Part shown: positions 22,531-34,341 of the stretch, in pieces | How positions within the stretch are numbered: the first letter of the stretch is position 1 | Layout of the letters: each line of letters begins with the position of its first letter | From: Sporodiniella umbellata | Taxonomy: Eukaryota; Mucoromycota; Mucoromycetes; Mucorales; Rhizopodaceae | Direction: 5' to 3' | Assembly: GCA_025677835.1 (NCBI GenBank) | Contig: JAIXMR010000042.1 | Location: forward strand, 62,001-126,000 | DNA: 64,000 nt | Position numbers and translations under genes: made by a program | The notes under the pieces: model-generated | Database searches by the model: none | What the model saw: only the letters and a program-made list of their open reading frames with translations | What the model was told of the DNA's origin: nothing

Positions 22531-24688
22531 TGAATAAGATTAACGTAAAAGAGACTTTTTTTTCTTTTAGGGCACCTACTTTTTCAGGAAATTAACCCAT
22601 AGTATTTATAGTTAAAAGGTCAGTGAGACAGTCACTCTTCGGCAAAACCTCCGACTGTACAAAAAAGGATAATAAAAAATAAAAAAGTCTAAATGTAGGG
22701 AACTTTTCTTACTTCTGCCAAGATCTTTTTTTAACTCGAAAGTTGTACTAAAAGCTTTGTAGAATACGTCCAGCGATTGGACGATTGTTAAAAGCCGGAG
22801 CAAAGTTTCTAAAGTCGCTCTGTTTCAATACTATCTGTTTTTTTGTAAGACTATACACCTGGCAGAAGCAGTTGCAAGAACTGCAAGAGATCTTGATGCA
22901 CATTTTCTTTTACTGCTATACCTATTGAGCTATTGGCTTTTGCGCATTTCAGTCATAAGAAAGGCGGCGAGTCTTTATGTTGCCTTTCTGAAAGTTACAC
23001 AGGGTATCTTTGATCATAGTTGGGTAATACGTTATGCGCCACAATATGTTATGAAGAGGGATTTTATTTGCGCCCCGAATTTAATTTTAAATACAAATTT
23101 TTTGGAACTCACTGTAACCTTCTCGATCCAGTTCATAAACATGATACGATTAGCTCAATGTCTATTACTTCAACTCAAAAAATTTGAGTCCTTTCTTCTG
23201 TTTTGAGAAAGGCCTGCACGGGAAAATGTTATGGAAACGAACAAGTTGGTCAATGGCCCACCTCCTTTTCTCCCCGCCCCCCTTTTTTTTTCTTTGGTTA
23301 CCTCTGGTTGTCACGGTGACCAATATATCAGCCAAGATAGTTATAAATCTATATGTCTTGATCTTGATTGTATTTTCGTAAGCTAGTTGGCTATGCAATC
23401 TAACTTTCTTTTTTTTTAGAAAAAAAAAGAGGTGTCTGACCCTTAATGTCCCCGATACATATATTGCTTGTACTAAAAACCCGAAAGGCACAACGACTTT
23501 GTGTGGCAGTTTCGTTTTCTTTATACGATTCTAGCTAGAAAACCCTCAAGGTGTATGCAATAGAATGTAGCCCTTGTAACATGTATTCTTTACCCATGAA
23601 CGCTGAAAGCCGATTTTGTCAAAGACAGAGAACAACAAACTGAGGAGGCGTAAAAGGCCTATTGCATCTAAATGTGATGGCAAAGTTCTTGTAATGGTTA
23701 ATAGTACCACACCTATCCTGTGCATTTCGAATGTGCTTGTACTAGTCATTGACAGTATACAATCCCGGCTATTCTCTCCGGTATTTCACAAATGCTAAGC
23801 TTGATGTATCGATACCAATGCTCAGATACATAAACGACTTTGAGTATCAGAGTAGTCTGAAAAAGGCAATTGTAGTCTAATTTATGCGTTAAACAACAAA
23901 ACCGTAGCCTTTTATTTTATTTTTATGTCATGTGCTGTGGCTGCTATTCTATGTGAAAAGGCAAATATCCGCCATATCGGAGCACATAAAACCAATACTA
24001 ACAAAATAAATAAATTCGGATTTCAAGTGCCACTAGATTTCCCTAGACTTTCTTCTTTACATATACACTAAAAATATCCAAAGTAGAAGACACCCTTTGA
24101 CAAACAAAAACACCACAGAACATAGAGATATTTTTTGTTATTTTGAAATAAAGATAAAAAAAAAGGCCTCCTGCGAAAAGTATTTGGAGCAATTCTGTAG
24201 ATGATTATCAAAATGTAAATAAGTAAAATACATCTACAATATCCAAAGTTTTCTTGAGCCTTTGTTTTTGAGTATAAAAAAGCCATAAGTGCTCATACAG
24301 CTCAAAATATTTTGAGGATCGAGTCTTTTACCAAAAACTGTAAAAGACAAAAGAAAGGATATATTTATTATGTCTTTGAAACGCTAAAACAAAGTAGCGT
24401 TGCGCATTGATAGATTGATCAGATTTTTAAATTGGTAAAAATATAGACTGTCAAAATCATTCCATAATATTCCACTAAAGTCTAGATGGTCAAAAGGCTT
24501 TAGTACTAAGGTTAAATTGAGGGTGTGGTCTATTTAAACACACGAATACACATATACATATGCGGATAGTGCCTTGCTTGCTCTATTAAGAAACTAAAGA
24601 TGATTAATTAATTTCAATAGCCTGTTTCTTTTTTTTTTTTTTTCACTCTTTTGACTTGGTACCTCTTCGTTTTTTTTTTTTTTTTCTT
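22531..24688. other. 2.2 kb divergent intergenic region, no supported gene
   Basis: Between the TMEM184-like gene (-) and the F-box gene (+). It contains a T9-AG-A9 palindrome (23409-23428) and poly(T) runs at 24629-24643 and 24670-24685. Open frames at 22925-23206 and 23546-23749 have no codon signal, splice partners or similarity that I can see. Confidence 0.45.
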
Positions 24689-26416
24689 ATGATATTAGAT
24701 AGTATTCTATGGAATCAACTTCCAATGGAAATTTGGAATGAGATTTTATCCCATTTAAGCCCAGAAGATCACGCCAACTATTCAACGGTGAACAAGAGCT
24801 GGTATGCGATGTGCATACCTTACCTGTATAGCACTTTGTATTTAGAAGACTTAGCAGATGACACTATACCGATTATATGCAACTCCCCTCGAAACATGGG
24901 ACAGTACGTAAAGACGATCAAGCTGATGGATGGTGGCTATGATATGGAAAGAACGGAGGAAAATCTTACCTTGTTAGTTGCAAAGTGTCCGAATGTAGAG
25001 ATATTAGAGTCTGATGACGAAAACATGTCCTATGATTGGTGGGATGCGTTTCTGGCTGTTATACAGAGGGGTCATGTTTGGAAGAAGATCAAACAAATTC
25101 CTGAGACGATTCGGGAGAGTGAAAATCTGGAACTTTATTACCAATGTGCGTATCAACTAAGAGACACACTAACTGTTTTACAAATACTCGGTACTCGATT
25201 TACGACCATCAGACCAGCTGACATAAGCCAGCTGGAAGAGTATCCTAATCTCAAGATACTCAACGTTTTTCCACGCTATGGATTCTCTACCATACAGGAC
25301 TACGAGTTGCTTTTTGTCTATGCCGACCAGATAACAGAGCTTATTATTGACTGGCATGACCTGGGTTATTCACCTAACGAGCTGAGCGCGCTTGAGGATC
25401 GACAATCGCGTGCTCCTACGAGACCACAGACGACATACACTAAACTCAAGAAGCTAACAATAGGGGGTTGTTTTTCTCATCCAACTTTATACACTCTTCA
25501 GGTCCGCTACTTTCTACAAAAGTTTCCGACGCTTGAAGAGATAGAATTGACTTATCAAGGACTGTATCCAATAGACGAACTCTGTTATCAATCTTTGATT
25601 CAGATTCCATCTCTGATCATCAAGATTCGGTATGTAGAATTATTACTTCAGCTCCTTCGTTCGTTTATTCAGGATACAAACCGCCGCCGCTTCCGGGCAG
25701 AATACCTGCCTGAATATCGTTTTATGCGTCAGGTGACAGTTCAAATCCATCTCGGGCCTGAGGGAATAGACTGTCTTATTCATGGAGAATACGAAAACGA
25801 TTTTTCAAATTCGACAGTCTCCGAAGTCTTGAACCTTTTGGGGTTTCGTATCTTTCGTCTTTCGATTGAGCATCCAGGCCATTTCTGGGAAGGTTTCAAT
25901 CTAGCGCTCTATGGGGATTACTGTCGACAGATACGATTTCTGGAGATTTACTTTATCTCTGTCAGTCGTTATTTGCCAGATCAAGCCAGAAAGCATCCTT
26001 CTCTTTCAGAGATTCGTCTCAGACGCGCTACGGTGCATGAGCTTGTCTTTTCAGATATGTCTTTGGCCTTACCCAGTCTTCATACCCTTAGGCTAAACAA
26101 CTGTACTTTTCCGACTATGGAAGGTGCACCGATGCATCTTCAGTTAAACATGCCATATACCTGCTTTCATTGGCTCGAGATCGATTTGGATTCTTATGCT
26201 GACCAAGAGTTATTGGTTCGCCTTTCGAAAACACAGAGTTGCTGTACAGAATACTATATCCTCGAAAAACAAAAAGGTTTGGCTCGCGTACCTCTCTTTG
26301 TGGTAAACGAGCTACATGCTAATTTCTATCCCCATTATACCACACTTTCTATCCTTTGTCGATCCATTGCTCATCTTGTTCTGATTTCACAAGAAAGATT
26401 CAGACTTTCCTTTTAA
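24689..26416 (+). CDS. F-box protein with leucine-rich-repeat-like C-terminus
   Basis: Intronless, 575 residues, starting at the ATG just after a poly(T) run. The F-box lies at about residues 7-47 (L-P-M-E-I-W-N-E-I-L-S-H-L, then S-T-V-N-K-S-W), so the protein should bind Skp1 and act as the substrate adaptor of an SCF ubiquitin ligase. The rest contains spaced L-x-x-L-x-L-like segments typical of diverged LRR in the large F-box families of Mucoromycota. The substrate cannot be inferred. It lies 210 bases upstream of EF-1 beta on the same strand. Confidence 0.8.
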   Translation: MILDSILWNQLPMEIWNEILSHLSPEDHANYSTVNKSWYAMCIPYLYSTLYLEDLADDTIPIICNSPRNMGQYVKTIKLMDGGYDMERTEENLTLLVAKCPNVEILESDDENMSYDWWDAFLAVIQRGHVWKKIKQIPETIRESENLELYYQCAYQLRDTLTVLQILGTRFTTIRPADISQLEEYPNLKILNVFPRYGFSTIQDYELLFVYADQITELIIDWHDLGYSPNELSALEDRQSRAPTRPQTTYTKLKKLTIGGCFSHPTLYTLQVRYFLQKFPTLEEIELTYQGLYPIDELCYQSLIQIPSLIIKIRYVELLLQLLRSFIQDTNRRRFRAEYLPEYRFMRQVTVQIHLGPEGIDCLIHGEYENDFSNSTVSEVLNLLGFRIFRLSIEHPGHFWEGFNLALYGDYCRQIRFLEIYFISVSRYLPDQARKHPSLSEIRLRRATVHELVFSDMSLALPSLHTLRLNNCTFPTMEGAPMHLQLNMPYTCFHWLEIDLDSYADQELLVRLSKTQSCCTEYYILEKQKGLARVPLFVVNELHANFYPHYTTLSILCRSIAHLVLISQERFRLSF

Positions 26417-26587
26417 AACACTCATTTTCAAATGAAGCTCGTTCTTTGATAAACGCGTGTCGTTAATCAGTTTAAACTCAAACACTATTTTTTTTTTTTT
26501 GCAATACGCATTGACCAAAGCACTCTTGCTTGAGTGGCTTAGATTTCACTTTGAATCTAAAATTTTTTTTATCAAGCCTTTTTTTTC

Positions 26588-26606
26588 CTCTCTCTCTCTC
26601 TCTCTC
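26588..26606 (+). promoter_or_regulatory. CT-repeat tract just upstream of EF-1 beta start
   Basis: A pure CT dinucleotide tract ending 20 bases before the ATG at 26627. Pyrimidine-rich tracts at this position are common before highly expressed fungal translation genes; a role in transcription start or leader is inference. Confidence 0.4.
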
Positions 26607-26626
26607 TTACTATTTTCCCTTTGAAA

Positions 26627-27355
26627 ATGTCTTTGACTCTTGAAGCCCCCTTAGCTCACAACATCCTTAACAGCTACTTTGAAAACGTCTCCTACGTCAA
26701 GGGGTAAAGTAAACAAAAATAACCAGAAAGATAATAAACGTCTGTTCTCTAGTGTCGAGCTCTCTGAAGCTGATGTTTCTGTTTTCAACGCTTTGACCGA
26801 AGGTGTTTCTGCTTCTGCCCACCCTCACTTGGCTAGATGGTACAGCCATGTTGCTGCTGTCAAGGGTTTGGCTGCCAAGTAAGTTCTTTTTAAAAAAAAA
26901 AAATGAAGTTAACCTTGAGTAGGATTTCTGCTGTTCCCACTGACGCTCCTACAGCCACTGCTGAAGAAGAAGAAGAAGACATTGATCTTTTCGGTTCTGA
27001 TGAAGAAGAAGATGCTGAAGCCGAAAGAATCAAGGCTCAACGTGTTGCTGAATACAATGCTAGAAAGGCCAACAAGCCCAAGACCATTGCCAAGACCACC
27101 ATCACGCTTGAAATCAAGCCTTGGGATGATGAGACTGATATGGATGCCTTGACTGCTGCTGTCCGTGCCATTGCCATGGATGGTCTCTTGTGGGGTGGTT
27201 CTCAATTCGTACCTATCGGTTACGGTATCAGAAAGCTTCAAATCAACTGTGTTGTTGAAGACGATAAGGTCTTGTTGGATGACTTGACTGAGCAAATCAC
27301 TGATTTGGAAGACTTTGTTCAATCCGTTGATATCGCTGCTATGCAAAAGATCTAA
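26627..27355 (+). CDS. EFB1: Translation elongation factor 1 beta (eEF1B alpha), guanine nucleotide exchange factor
   Basis: Exchanges GDP for GTP on eEF1A. Three exons, 26627..26703, 26753..26878, 26923..27355; 211 residues, the family size. The N-terminal GST-like helical region includes S-V-S/V-A-L-T-E and A-R-W-Y-S-H-V. A strongly acidic linker follows ([16 protein letters not shown]). The conserved C-terminal exchange domain has [34 protein letters not shown] and the family ending [12 protein letters not shown]. Codons are strongly biased (AAG, GTC, TTG, GCT), unlike neighbours, which fits very high expression. Confidence 0.96.
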
Positions 27356-27658
27356 GGAAATGGACCTACTCACTGTCTTCATATATCTCATCCGATATCT
27401 CACATATACAACACCAACAACTCACTACGCACAACCTATACAACACATATTTTATATTAAAAAATAAGGGAAAAAAAAATTACACTATTTTTTAACCAAA
27501 AAAAGACATACGACCCCAACAAAAAGGACTCTATTTTTCACATGTTTTGCCCAATTTTCAATCCGTTTAATTTTGCTGATAGTATATATAGATATGCTGT
27601 GTACGCTTTGTAATTATTTGTTTATTTTTCTTTTTCTTTCTTATTTCTAATTGAAACA
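27356..27658. other. Spacer, EF-1 beta 3' end and J-protein promoter
   Basis: 303 bases, AT-rich. AATAAG/AAAAAT stretches around 27460-27480 could act in 3' end formation. No gene. Confidence 0.4.
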
Positions 27659-28703
27659 ATGCCTTTTATTATTGACAACCAGGAAGCAAAAGACAAGTAC
27701 GCTTTTGTAGATGCAATCTTGAAAGCGTCTGATTACTATCATGTCCTGGACGTGGAAAGAACAGCCACTACGGATGATATCAGAAGAGCTTATATTAAAG
27801 TAATGCCAATAACAAACAAACAGCTTGTTAAGAACAATGTTTAGAAAAGCAGGGTGTGCCATCCAGACAAATTTGTACCTGCCTATCCTAAAGCAACTAA
27901 GAGTTTTCAACGTACACATATAAAAAAGCTTGTTTTCTTTATTCAGTCTTTAAAGTCTAGTGCTATCCACTGCTTACGAAACACTGATCGACCCATCTTC
28001 CAGAATGTTGTATGACCTTACAAAGCAGAAAGGCCTTCCCACCTTGGATCCTTTACATTCCACTCAGACACTTCATCGAGTGTTACATCAAGTAAAAAAA
28101 AAAAAAAAAAAGTCCCCCCTTTGGGCTTATCTCTCTCGCCTTTTTTTTTTTTTTGTAGCTATTCCACGAATTTATGGAAGGAGACTATCTCACCTTTCGA
28201 TCATTTATAAGTAAAAAAAACAATGAAAAAAAAAGAAAAGTATCTTTGTATATTGATAGAAAAAACTCTTGGAATAGAGACCTTGAATCAAACTAATCCT
28301 AACTTTACCATTACTGAAGAAGCTATTGTTCAAATAGAGCTTGTGTTTGGAAGAATGAAAGATTTATTTCAGTGTAAGAAAAAAAAATGAACACAAAACT
28401 CAGCCTAATATCGATTTTTATTACTGTTTAGCCACACATCCGTATTATGAGGCTATTCAGTTTGAATTGATGCAGCTATATGAGCTACAATACGAAATTC
28501 GACAGTTATCCTATTTCAGCTTTTGGAAACGTATGGAACTAACATTGACCCTGTGTAGAGTCTTGATTGGTTTGCCTATACTCATTCAAATCCGCTCAAA
28601 ACAAGATACGAAGCAAGGGCTTTTTCATGACCATCTTGAATCTGTCTTGCGCATGGCTATCGGTTTACTGGAAGCAGGTGAAAGATGGATAAAGAAAGAC
28701 TAA
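27659..28703 (+). CDS. J-domain (DnaJ/Hsp40) protein with helical C-terminus
   Basis: Hsp70 co-chaperone. Exons 27659..27799, 27845..27911, 27961..28091, 28159..28210, 28236..28373, 28432..28703; 266 residues. The J domain is at about residues 25-100: D-Y-Y-H-V-L-D-V, then the H-P-D loop in exon 2 (V-C-H-P-D-K-F), L-L-S-T-A-Y-E-T-L and Y-D-L. The remainder is helical and Leu-rich with no zinc-finger or G/F region, so it is a class III type. The join between 28210 and 28236 removes only 25 bases (GTAAAA...AAAG). That is too short for a normal spliceosomal intron, yet without it the frame is off by one base. Either this is a minimal intron or a homopolymer indel. The downstream frame is clearly coding. 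The client and compartment are unknown. Confidence 0.75.
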
Positions 28704-28722
28704 AAAAAGAAAAAAAAATTGG

Positions 28723-28742
28723 CACACACACACACACACATA
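28723..28742. repeat. CA dinucleotide microsatellite
   Basis: (CA)n run in the 217-base spacer between the J-protein and syntaxin genes. Confidence 0.8.
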
Positions 28743-28920
28743 TACACAAACACATCGTTGTTTCTATTTTTAAATATATCAATAAATATAAAAAAAAAAA
28801 AATCTATTTAGTAGCCAATTTTTTCTTTTCTTTTTACTTTTCTTTTCCTCCCCCTTTTTTTTTTTTTTGTTATTATTGTTGTTGTATTTCTACGTGCGTT
28901 TCAAGAAATAGAAGAAAAAG

Positions 28921-29835
28921 ATGAGTGTGAATCGACTTGCCGAGCTTCAGAATACGTCCAGTAGTGTTCAATCAGGGATTGAGATGCGACCTTTATTGTC
29001 TACACAAGGGGATGTAAACAGTGTCCAAGGATTTCTTGACCAGGTGTCACATATCAAAGAGAGTATTGCACAGATCAATCATAACGTGAGCCGCATTCAA
29101 AGCCAACAGACCAACATGTTACAAACAGCCGATGCGTCCGAGTTAGCTAGAAACCGTCAACAGGTGGAGGGTCTTACAGAAGAAACACAGAAGCTGATGA
29201 CGCATGTGAAAAGTAAGTTGAAAGAGATTGAGCCCAGCCCTCGCCATACGGATCTGGCGATGCGTAAGAATACCTTTAGTGCGGTCACCAAACAATTTAT
29301 GAGCGCTATTGAAAATCACCGCCGTGTGGCTGTGGATTTCCAAAAGGCAGAGAGTGTTCAGCTCGAACGACAGATCAAGATCGCCAATCCAAATGCTACC
29401 CCACAAGAAATCGAACAGGCCATCGCTCAGGCTGAACAAGGGGGTGCTGTCTTTGCTCAGCAACTGATGCAGTCCGTAGGCCAGGAATACCGTCGTCAGA
29501 ACGCTCAAAATACTCTGGATGCCGTACAGGAACGTCATGAAGATATCCGCCGCCTGGCTAAAAGCGTTCAGGAACTCTCTGTTCTCTTTCAAGAGATGCA
29601 GGACATGCTTGAAAGTCAAGCCAAAGTCTTGGGTCAAATCGAATCAAGTGCCGTCGATACCACCCACCAACTCGAAGAAGGCACTCAATATATCGAAAAA
29701 GCAAAAGTGTCTGCTCTTTCCACACGTAGAAATAAATTCATCTGTCTCGGTATCTTTTTGGTAATCATCATCATTATCATCATCATCTTGGCCGTCAAAC
29801 TCGCTCCTCGTAATAACGGAAATCAACAACAATAA
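28921..29835 (+). CDS. Plasma membrane t-SNARE, syntaxin (Sso1/2-like Qa-SNARE)
   Basis: Membrane fusion protein of exocytosis. Intronless, 304 residues. The N-terminal part forms the Habc helical bundle (I-K-E-S-I-A-Q-I-N-H-N-V, then V-K-S-K-L-K-E-I-E and R-K-N-T-F-S-A-V-T-K-Q-F). The SNARE motif follows (D-I-R-R-L-A-K-S-V-Q-E-L-S-V-L-F-Q-E-M), with a glutamine at the zero layer, and ends before a single C-terminal transmembrane helix that is extremely Ile-rich. A short polar tail (N-G-N-Q-Q-Q) faces the outside or lumen. Sequence order matches yeast Sso1/Sso2; the exact paralogue is not assigned. Upstream spacer has CA repeats and pyrimidine tracts. Confidence 0.93.
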   Translation: MSVNRLAELQNTSSSVQSGIEMRPLLSTQGDVNSVQGFLDQVSHIKESIAQINHNVSRIQSQQTNMLQTADASELARNRQQVEGLTEETQKLMTHVKSKLKEIEPSPRHTDLAMRKNTFSAVTKQFMSAIENHRRVAVDFQKAESVQLERQIKIANPNATPQEIEQAIAQAEQGGAVFAQQLMQSVGQEYRRQNAQNTLDAVQERHEDIRRLAKSVQELSVLFQEMQDMLESQAKVLGQIESSAVDTTHQLEEGTQYIEKAKVSALSTRRNKFICLGIFLVIIIIIIIILAVKLAPRNNGNQQQ

Positions 29836-30532
29836 TACACGCTCCATTTCTTTTTATATTAAAATAAATAAATAAAATACTATTACCATGATCATTATAT
29901 ATAAACAAAAAGAAAACGTGTGTGGTTGAATGTATAGATATAAATAAATAGTTTTATGTAAATATTTATAAATGTGCGTGTGTATATGTATGTATATATA
30001 GATATATAGATATATACATATACATGAGTGTGTGTGAGTGTGTATAAAAGTGAGTTTTTTTTTTTTTTGGGAGGGAAGAGGGTTGAGGAAATCCATACAA
30101 TTTCATAAAACTTTTTTTTTTTTTCCTTTAGGTGAAAAAAAAGTTTGAAATGACATATAAAAGTAATAGGCGGAGAAAAAGAGATAGAAGGGGGGGAGGA
30201 TAGGTAGTAAAGGAGATGAGATGGGAAATAATAATAAGTGAAGTTGAGAAGTTTTCTAGATAAAGGGTCATCATAATAATAAAAAGAGAGTTCTTTTGAA
30301 ACTCCTTTCCATAAGAAAAGGAAATATAGGATTGAAAATGGTATGGGCGAATATAAAGTGTGCGTGTGGATGTAGATGTATGTGTGTTTGGGCTCGTTGA
30401 AAAAAGGGGGAAGGGCTTTTTTTTTTTTTTTTTTTTTTAAATAGAATAAATGTTTTCAAGAGCTTGTTTTTGTAGGACACCTTGTTGGAAACTAAAGTCT
30501 AGGTTAGCTTCTTACTATCAAGTACTTGATTT
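29836..30532. other. Low-complexity spacer between convergent genes
   Basis: Holds GT/TA-type microsatellites (about 29960-30046), purine-rich stretches (30170-30240) and a long T run (30417-30438). It carries the 3' ends of the syntaxin and bHLH genes. No gene seen. Confidence 0.6.
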
Positions 30533-31719
30533 TTACCTTCTCAACTGTTCATTTTCTTGTACGAGGCGTTCAAGTTCAGCAAGAATAGTCATTTGTGTAC
30601 TTTTCAAGTGCTGGATATGTTGAACAGCTATAGAAAAATAAGTAACCCAACGAAAAGGATAAAGTGATACTTACTTCTGTGCAATAAAGTAACTTTGCTC
30701 ATCTTCTTATTCAAACAAGCGGGCAATTCACTTCTTAAATCTTCAAATCCATCCTTAATTTGGGCACGGCGTTTTTGTTCCGATTGGATATGGATTTGAC
30801 GTCTCATCTCACTGACATTTGTATCAGCAGTATCTTGTCTAAGTAAGAGAACAGATGAGTATATCGAGTCTGTTAGTTTAGAACTTACTCTTGTTTTTGT
30901 TTGCGACCACGTTTGGAGCCATCTTCAGGAAGCATATCGTCGTCGTCTTCCTCTCTCTCTCGTTTCTTGTTGACACAAGACTTGCGAGAAGCACTCTGTT
31001 CAAACGATTCTTTGGAATATTGAAGGAATTCCGGGTAAAAAGATTCAGGAAGAGCAGAGGCTTTAGCAATCGTCTCGTTCAGATAAGCACTACTTGTACT
31101 GCTCATCGTAGAACTCGAAGAGGATTGAACCAGAGGAGGCGCCTGATGGTAGATCGGAGCGGAAGCCAACCCGTACATCAGGCTGTCGGGGCTACTAGAG
31201 AAAGACGGACTCGAGGCAAATTCAGAGCCATACATCAGACCACTACTCGTATAACCAGGTGAGGACGAAGGGGAGGAGGCGACAGTGAAAGCGTAAAAAG
31301 GGGAGACTAAAATGATACAAAAGTAAGTTTGAGAACAAACTAGATGAACAAATCCACACACACACACACACACTCTCTCTCTCTCTTTCTCTCTCTCTCT
31401 TGCTGGATGGGTTAATTAATAACAACATCTATAAAAGACACTGTCAAATAAGGTTTTCATAGCAACGCTATTATGACAACGTTTCCATAGCAACAGTAGT
31501 TATGCTGTGTTTTAAACAAAATGCTCTTATTGATCCAATACAATAGTTGGTGTACACCCAAAGAAAAGGAGAAAGAGAAAGAAAGTGCGATTAGGATTTC
31601 ATTTGATTCTTACCAGGATAAACCATATTAGGTGAATCCATCTTGGTAGAACAAGGGACAGAGGGATATTCGTTGAGACATTCAGCAGAAGCTGTGTTGG
31701 ACCATTGAAGTTTGTTCAT
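30533..31719 (-). CDS. bHLH(-zipper) transcription factor
   Basis: Four exons on the minus strand: 31719..31614, 31306..30889, 30838..30675, 30627..30533; 260 residues. The bHLH domain occupies the C-terminal third: basic region with S-E-Q-K-R-R-A-Q-I-K, helix 1 D-G-F-E-D-L-R-S-E-L-P, loop with K-K-M-S-K, helix 2 V-T-L-L-H-R-T-V-Q-H-I-Q-H-L. A leucine-containing coiled coil follows (I-L-A-E-L-E-R-L-V-Q-E-N-E-Q-L), so it is likely to bind E-box DNA as a dimer. Basic-region residues (E and RR) fit the E-box-binding group such as fungal Ino4 or Max-like factors. The N-terminus is Ser/Pro-rich, with an acidic-basic stretch (E-R-E-E-D-D-D-D) before the DNA-binding part. Intron 1 (307 bases) is the longest here and holds two X-box-like sites. 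Confidence 0.88.
31453..31494. promoter_or_regulatory. Two RFX-type X-box motifs in intron 1 of the bHLH gene
   Basis: GTTTTCATAGCAAC (31453-31466) and GTTTCCATAGCAAC (31481-31494), 28 bases start to start. The second matches the X-box consensus bound by RFX/Crt1 factors in both half-sites. Spacing of nearly three helical turns would put both on the same DNA face. Function is inference. Confidence 0.5.
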
Positions 31720-32941
31720 GATTAAATAAAGTAAAGAAAGGACTGTAGTAGTAAAGGACTGGGTGGTGGGTTTGTTGTTAAAGTTTTTTTAAAATTAAAA
31801 AAAAGGTTTGGGTTAAAGAAAAAAAAAAAAAAGAAAAAATGCTTTAAAATAAAGATTGACTTATATTTAAAGCCAAAAGTGTCAATAGCTTTTTTTTTTT
31901 TTTTTTTTTTTTCTCATGTACCTGTGAGCTGTTATTATGTGCTACAATATGCGTCACACGGATTTTTCCCAACTTCAAATCTTTTTATCTTTAAGCCCCC
32001 GCCTTCTCTCATAACTATTAAAAAAGGTGATAGTTGAGATTTAAACGTTCGGATGGTTTGAACACTAAAAAGTCAAATGCAAGAAAGAGAAAAGGGGAAG
32101 AGAAAGAAGAGAGAAAGGGGGGAGGGAGGGAGGGGCAAAGAGAGCTGCATATTCCAAAAGGTACCGAGATCTAGATAAGAGATGAGGGGTCTGTGGTATA
32201 GGCGATCGACTCACGCATACGTCCTTTTAGGCATCCTTCCTGTTCCGGTCAGTTTTAGACGGAATTTGGAGGTAGAGAGAGAAAGAAAGAGCCCTGATCT
32301 CTCTAATGTGATCCCTGCAGAGGTCTGAGATACTGAGAGGGCTTTGTTTTTGCTCAGATTTTTTTTCCTACAAAACCAAAGGTAAATATGGGTTTCCAAA
32401 ACAGAGTACCTTACGAGTCAAGAACACACTGACTCTCTGCATTTCTCCGCCTGAATAACTTTTTTTTTTAGGCTTTTGCTTTTCTTTCTTCATATCTCTT
32501 TCCTTTCTTTGTCCAAATCAATGGTCGGCAGCTAATTTTAGTGACTCAAAGAACGAACAAGCGGAATTTTTTTTTATCGGCACTATGGTCTTCTTTACCA
32601 GCTAGAAAAATTGTGCGACCTTTTTTAAAAAGAGATTTTTGTCTGAAATTATTTTTGTTTGCCAGAAAGGGATTCTTAATAAAAAGGATATTAAAGAATT
32701 ATTACTTGTGTTCAAAGCGAGTTCAACTCTAAAACACTTGGTTTATACGGTCTTTCTTTTTCGTTTTTAGTTTTTCTTTTTTTTAAAAGACAGGCGCGTA
32801 AAGATAGAAAACTGAGTAAACCTTATTATTCAAAAAAAGAATTTTCCGCTCGCAAGAATCGCATCCTATTCTCTTTCTTGAAATGACGACAATAAAAACC
32901 CAGAATAAAAAAGCAGTAAGTTTAGATGTTGAAAACAGGAG

Positions 32942-32945
<4 letters not shown>

Positions 32946-32981
<36 letters not shown>
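32946..32981. repeat. Poly(T), 36 bases
   Basis: Uninterrupted run of 36 T, the longest homopolymer in the window. Confidence 0.9.
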
Positions 32982-32982
<1 letters not shown>

Positions 32983-34310
32983 GTTATTCTAGAAAATAAA
33001 GGAATACCATAGGTTGTACTTTAAAGTCAATGGAAAAGCCTGTAAACAGTATCTTTTCCGGACCTTTTACAAAGAATTTCATATCTTTGCTAGACAAAGT
33101 TATATTTGTTCCAGATTTTTTTCTTTTCAATTTCAAACGACTTTATGCTTGTATAAGCCTTATTTCTTAACAAAGCACCTCTCTTTGGCTATTTTTATAA
33201 TCCAGTGCTTTATCTATTAGCAAATAGGTTTTTCCACCTAAAAAAAAAAGCTGTATCAACTTCACAGCTTTAAAGGGTACAATTAAGGTTGAGCAGTAAT
33301 GTCTAGCACTGATATGGCGATCCTTCAGGTAGATTAGTCTCATGGTTATTCTTTTTGAAAAAGATGAATAAAAAAACTTGTAATTTTATAACAGAAGATA
33401 TTCAGGCAAATCAAACTCTTTTGAAATTCAGGCTTGCGTATTTGGTATGATTTGCTAAATGAATCTAACTTGCCGCTGCTATTTTTAATTTATCGCACTC
33501 ACACTTTCAGGGAATTGCTTTCATTGCATATTCAGTTATGCACAGGTCAGGAACGCTCTTTCTATTTCCATTACACTGACAATCTGCTTTATTTGTAAGT
33601 CCTATTGTGTTAAAGTAACAAACAAGCGATGGACACCATACCCCATCCAAGCTTCTGTTCTTTCCCAGTTTTTCCTTTCTCTGCTTGAGCCACCAGCTCT
33701 TAACAGCGCATTCTTTTTAGCATCATAGCAGATCTATCAAATATCAAAAAGCTGGTTTATTTGCCAAACCAGGGCTTTCTTGTTTTGTTGTAATTTCATA
33801 ACGATCACCCTATGACTGCAAGACCATTGTGTTCAATACAAGAAAAACAAAAAAAAACTAGAGAAAAGCTTCAAAGTGGTATGCTAAAAACTTTGCATAC
33901 TATGTAGCCTATTCAAATTCCTGTTTTTCAACTTTTTGAAAGTCGTCTGAAAAAAAAAAAAAAAAAAAAAGGGGGGGAATATCCGAAAATTTTTTGAAAA
34001 AGGTCCGAAAACCAAGTAGAAACACTCCAACAACACATATCAGAGTAGAAAAGTCAGGGCTTTATGTTAAACAGTACATTTATTTGGGGACAAAGAAGAC
34101 TTGAAATAAAAATAAAGAAAAGAAAAAGAAAAGAGGGGGCGCATGTTTGACCAAAAAGAGTGTATCTCTTATAGTCTAAAAAATTTTCGAAAAATAACAC
34201 CGGAGTTTTCGTAGATCCAAAAAGTTCTTTTCTAGTATTGCATAAACTCTAACTTTAAACCAAGTCTCTTTAGTATTATTCAATGTTCATTCAATGTTTA
34301 TCTGAAAACC

Positions 34311-34341
<31 letters not shown>

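Noticed and set aside
22925..23206. Plus-strand frame of 93 codons in the spacer before the F-box gene
   Set aside because: AT-driven composition, no motif, no splice partners.
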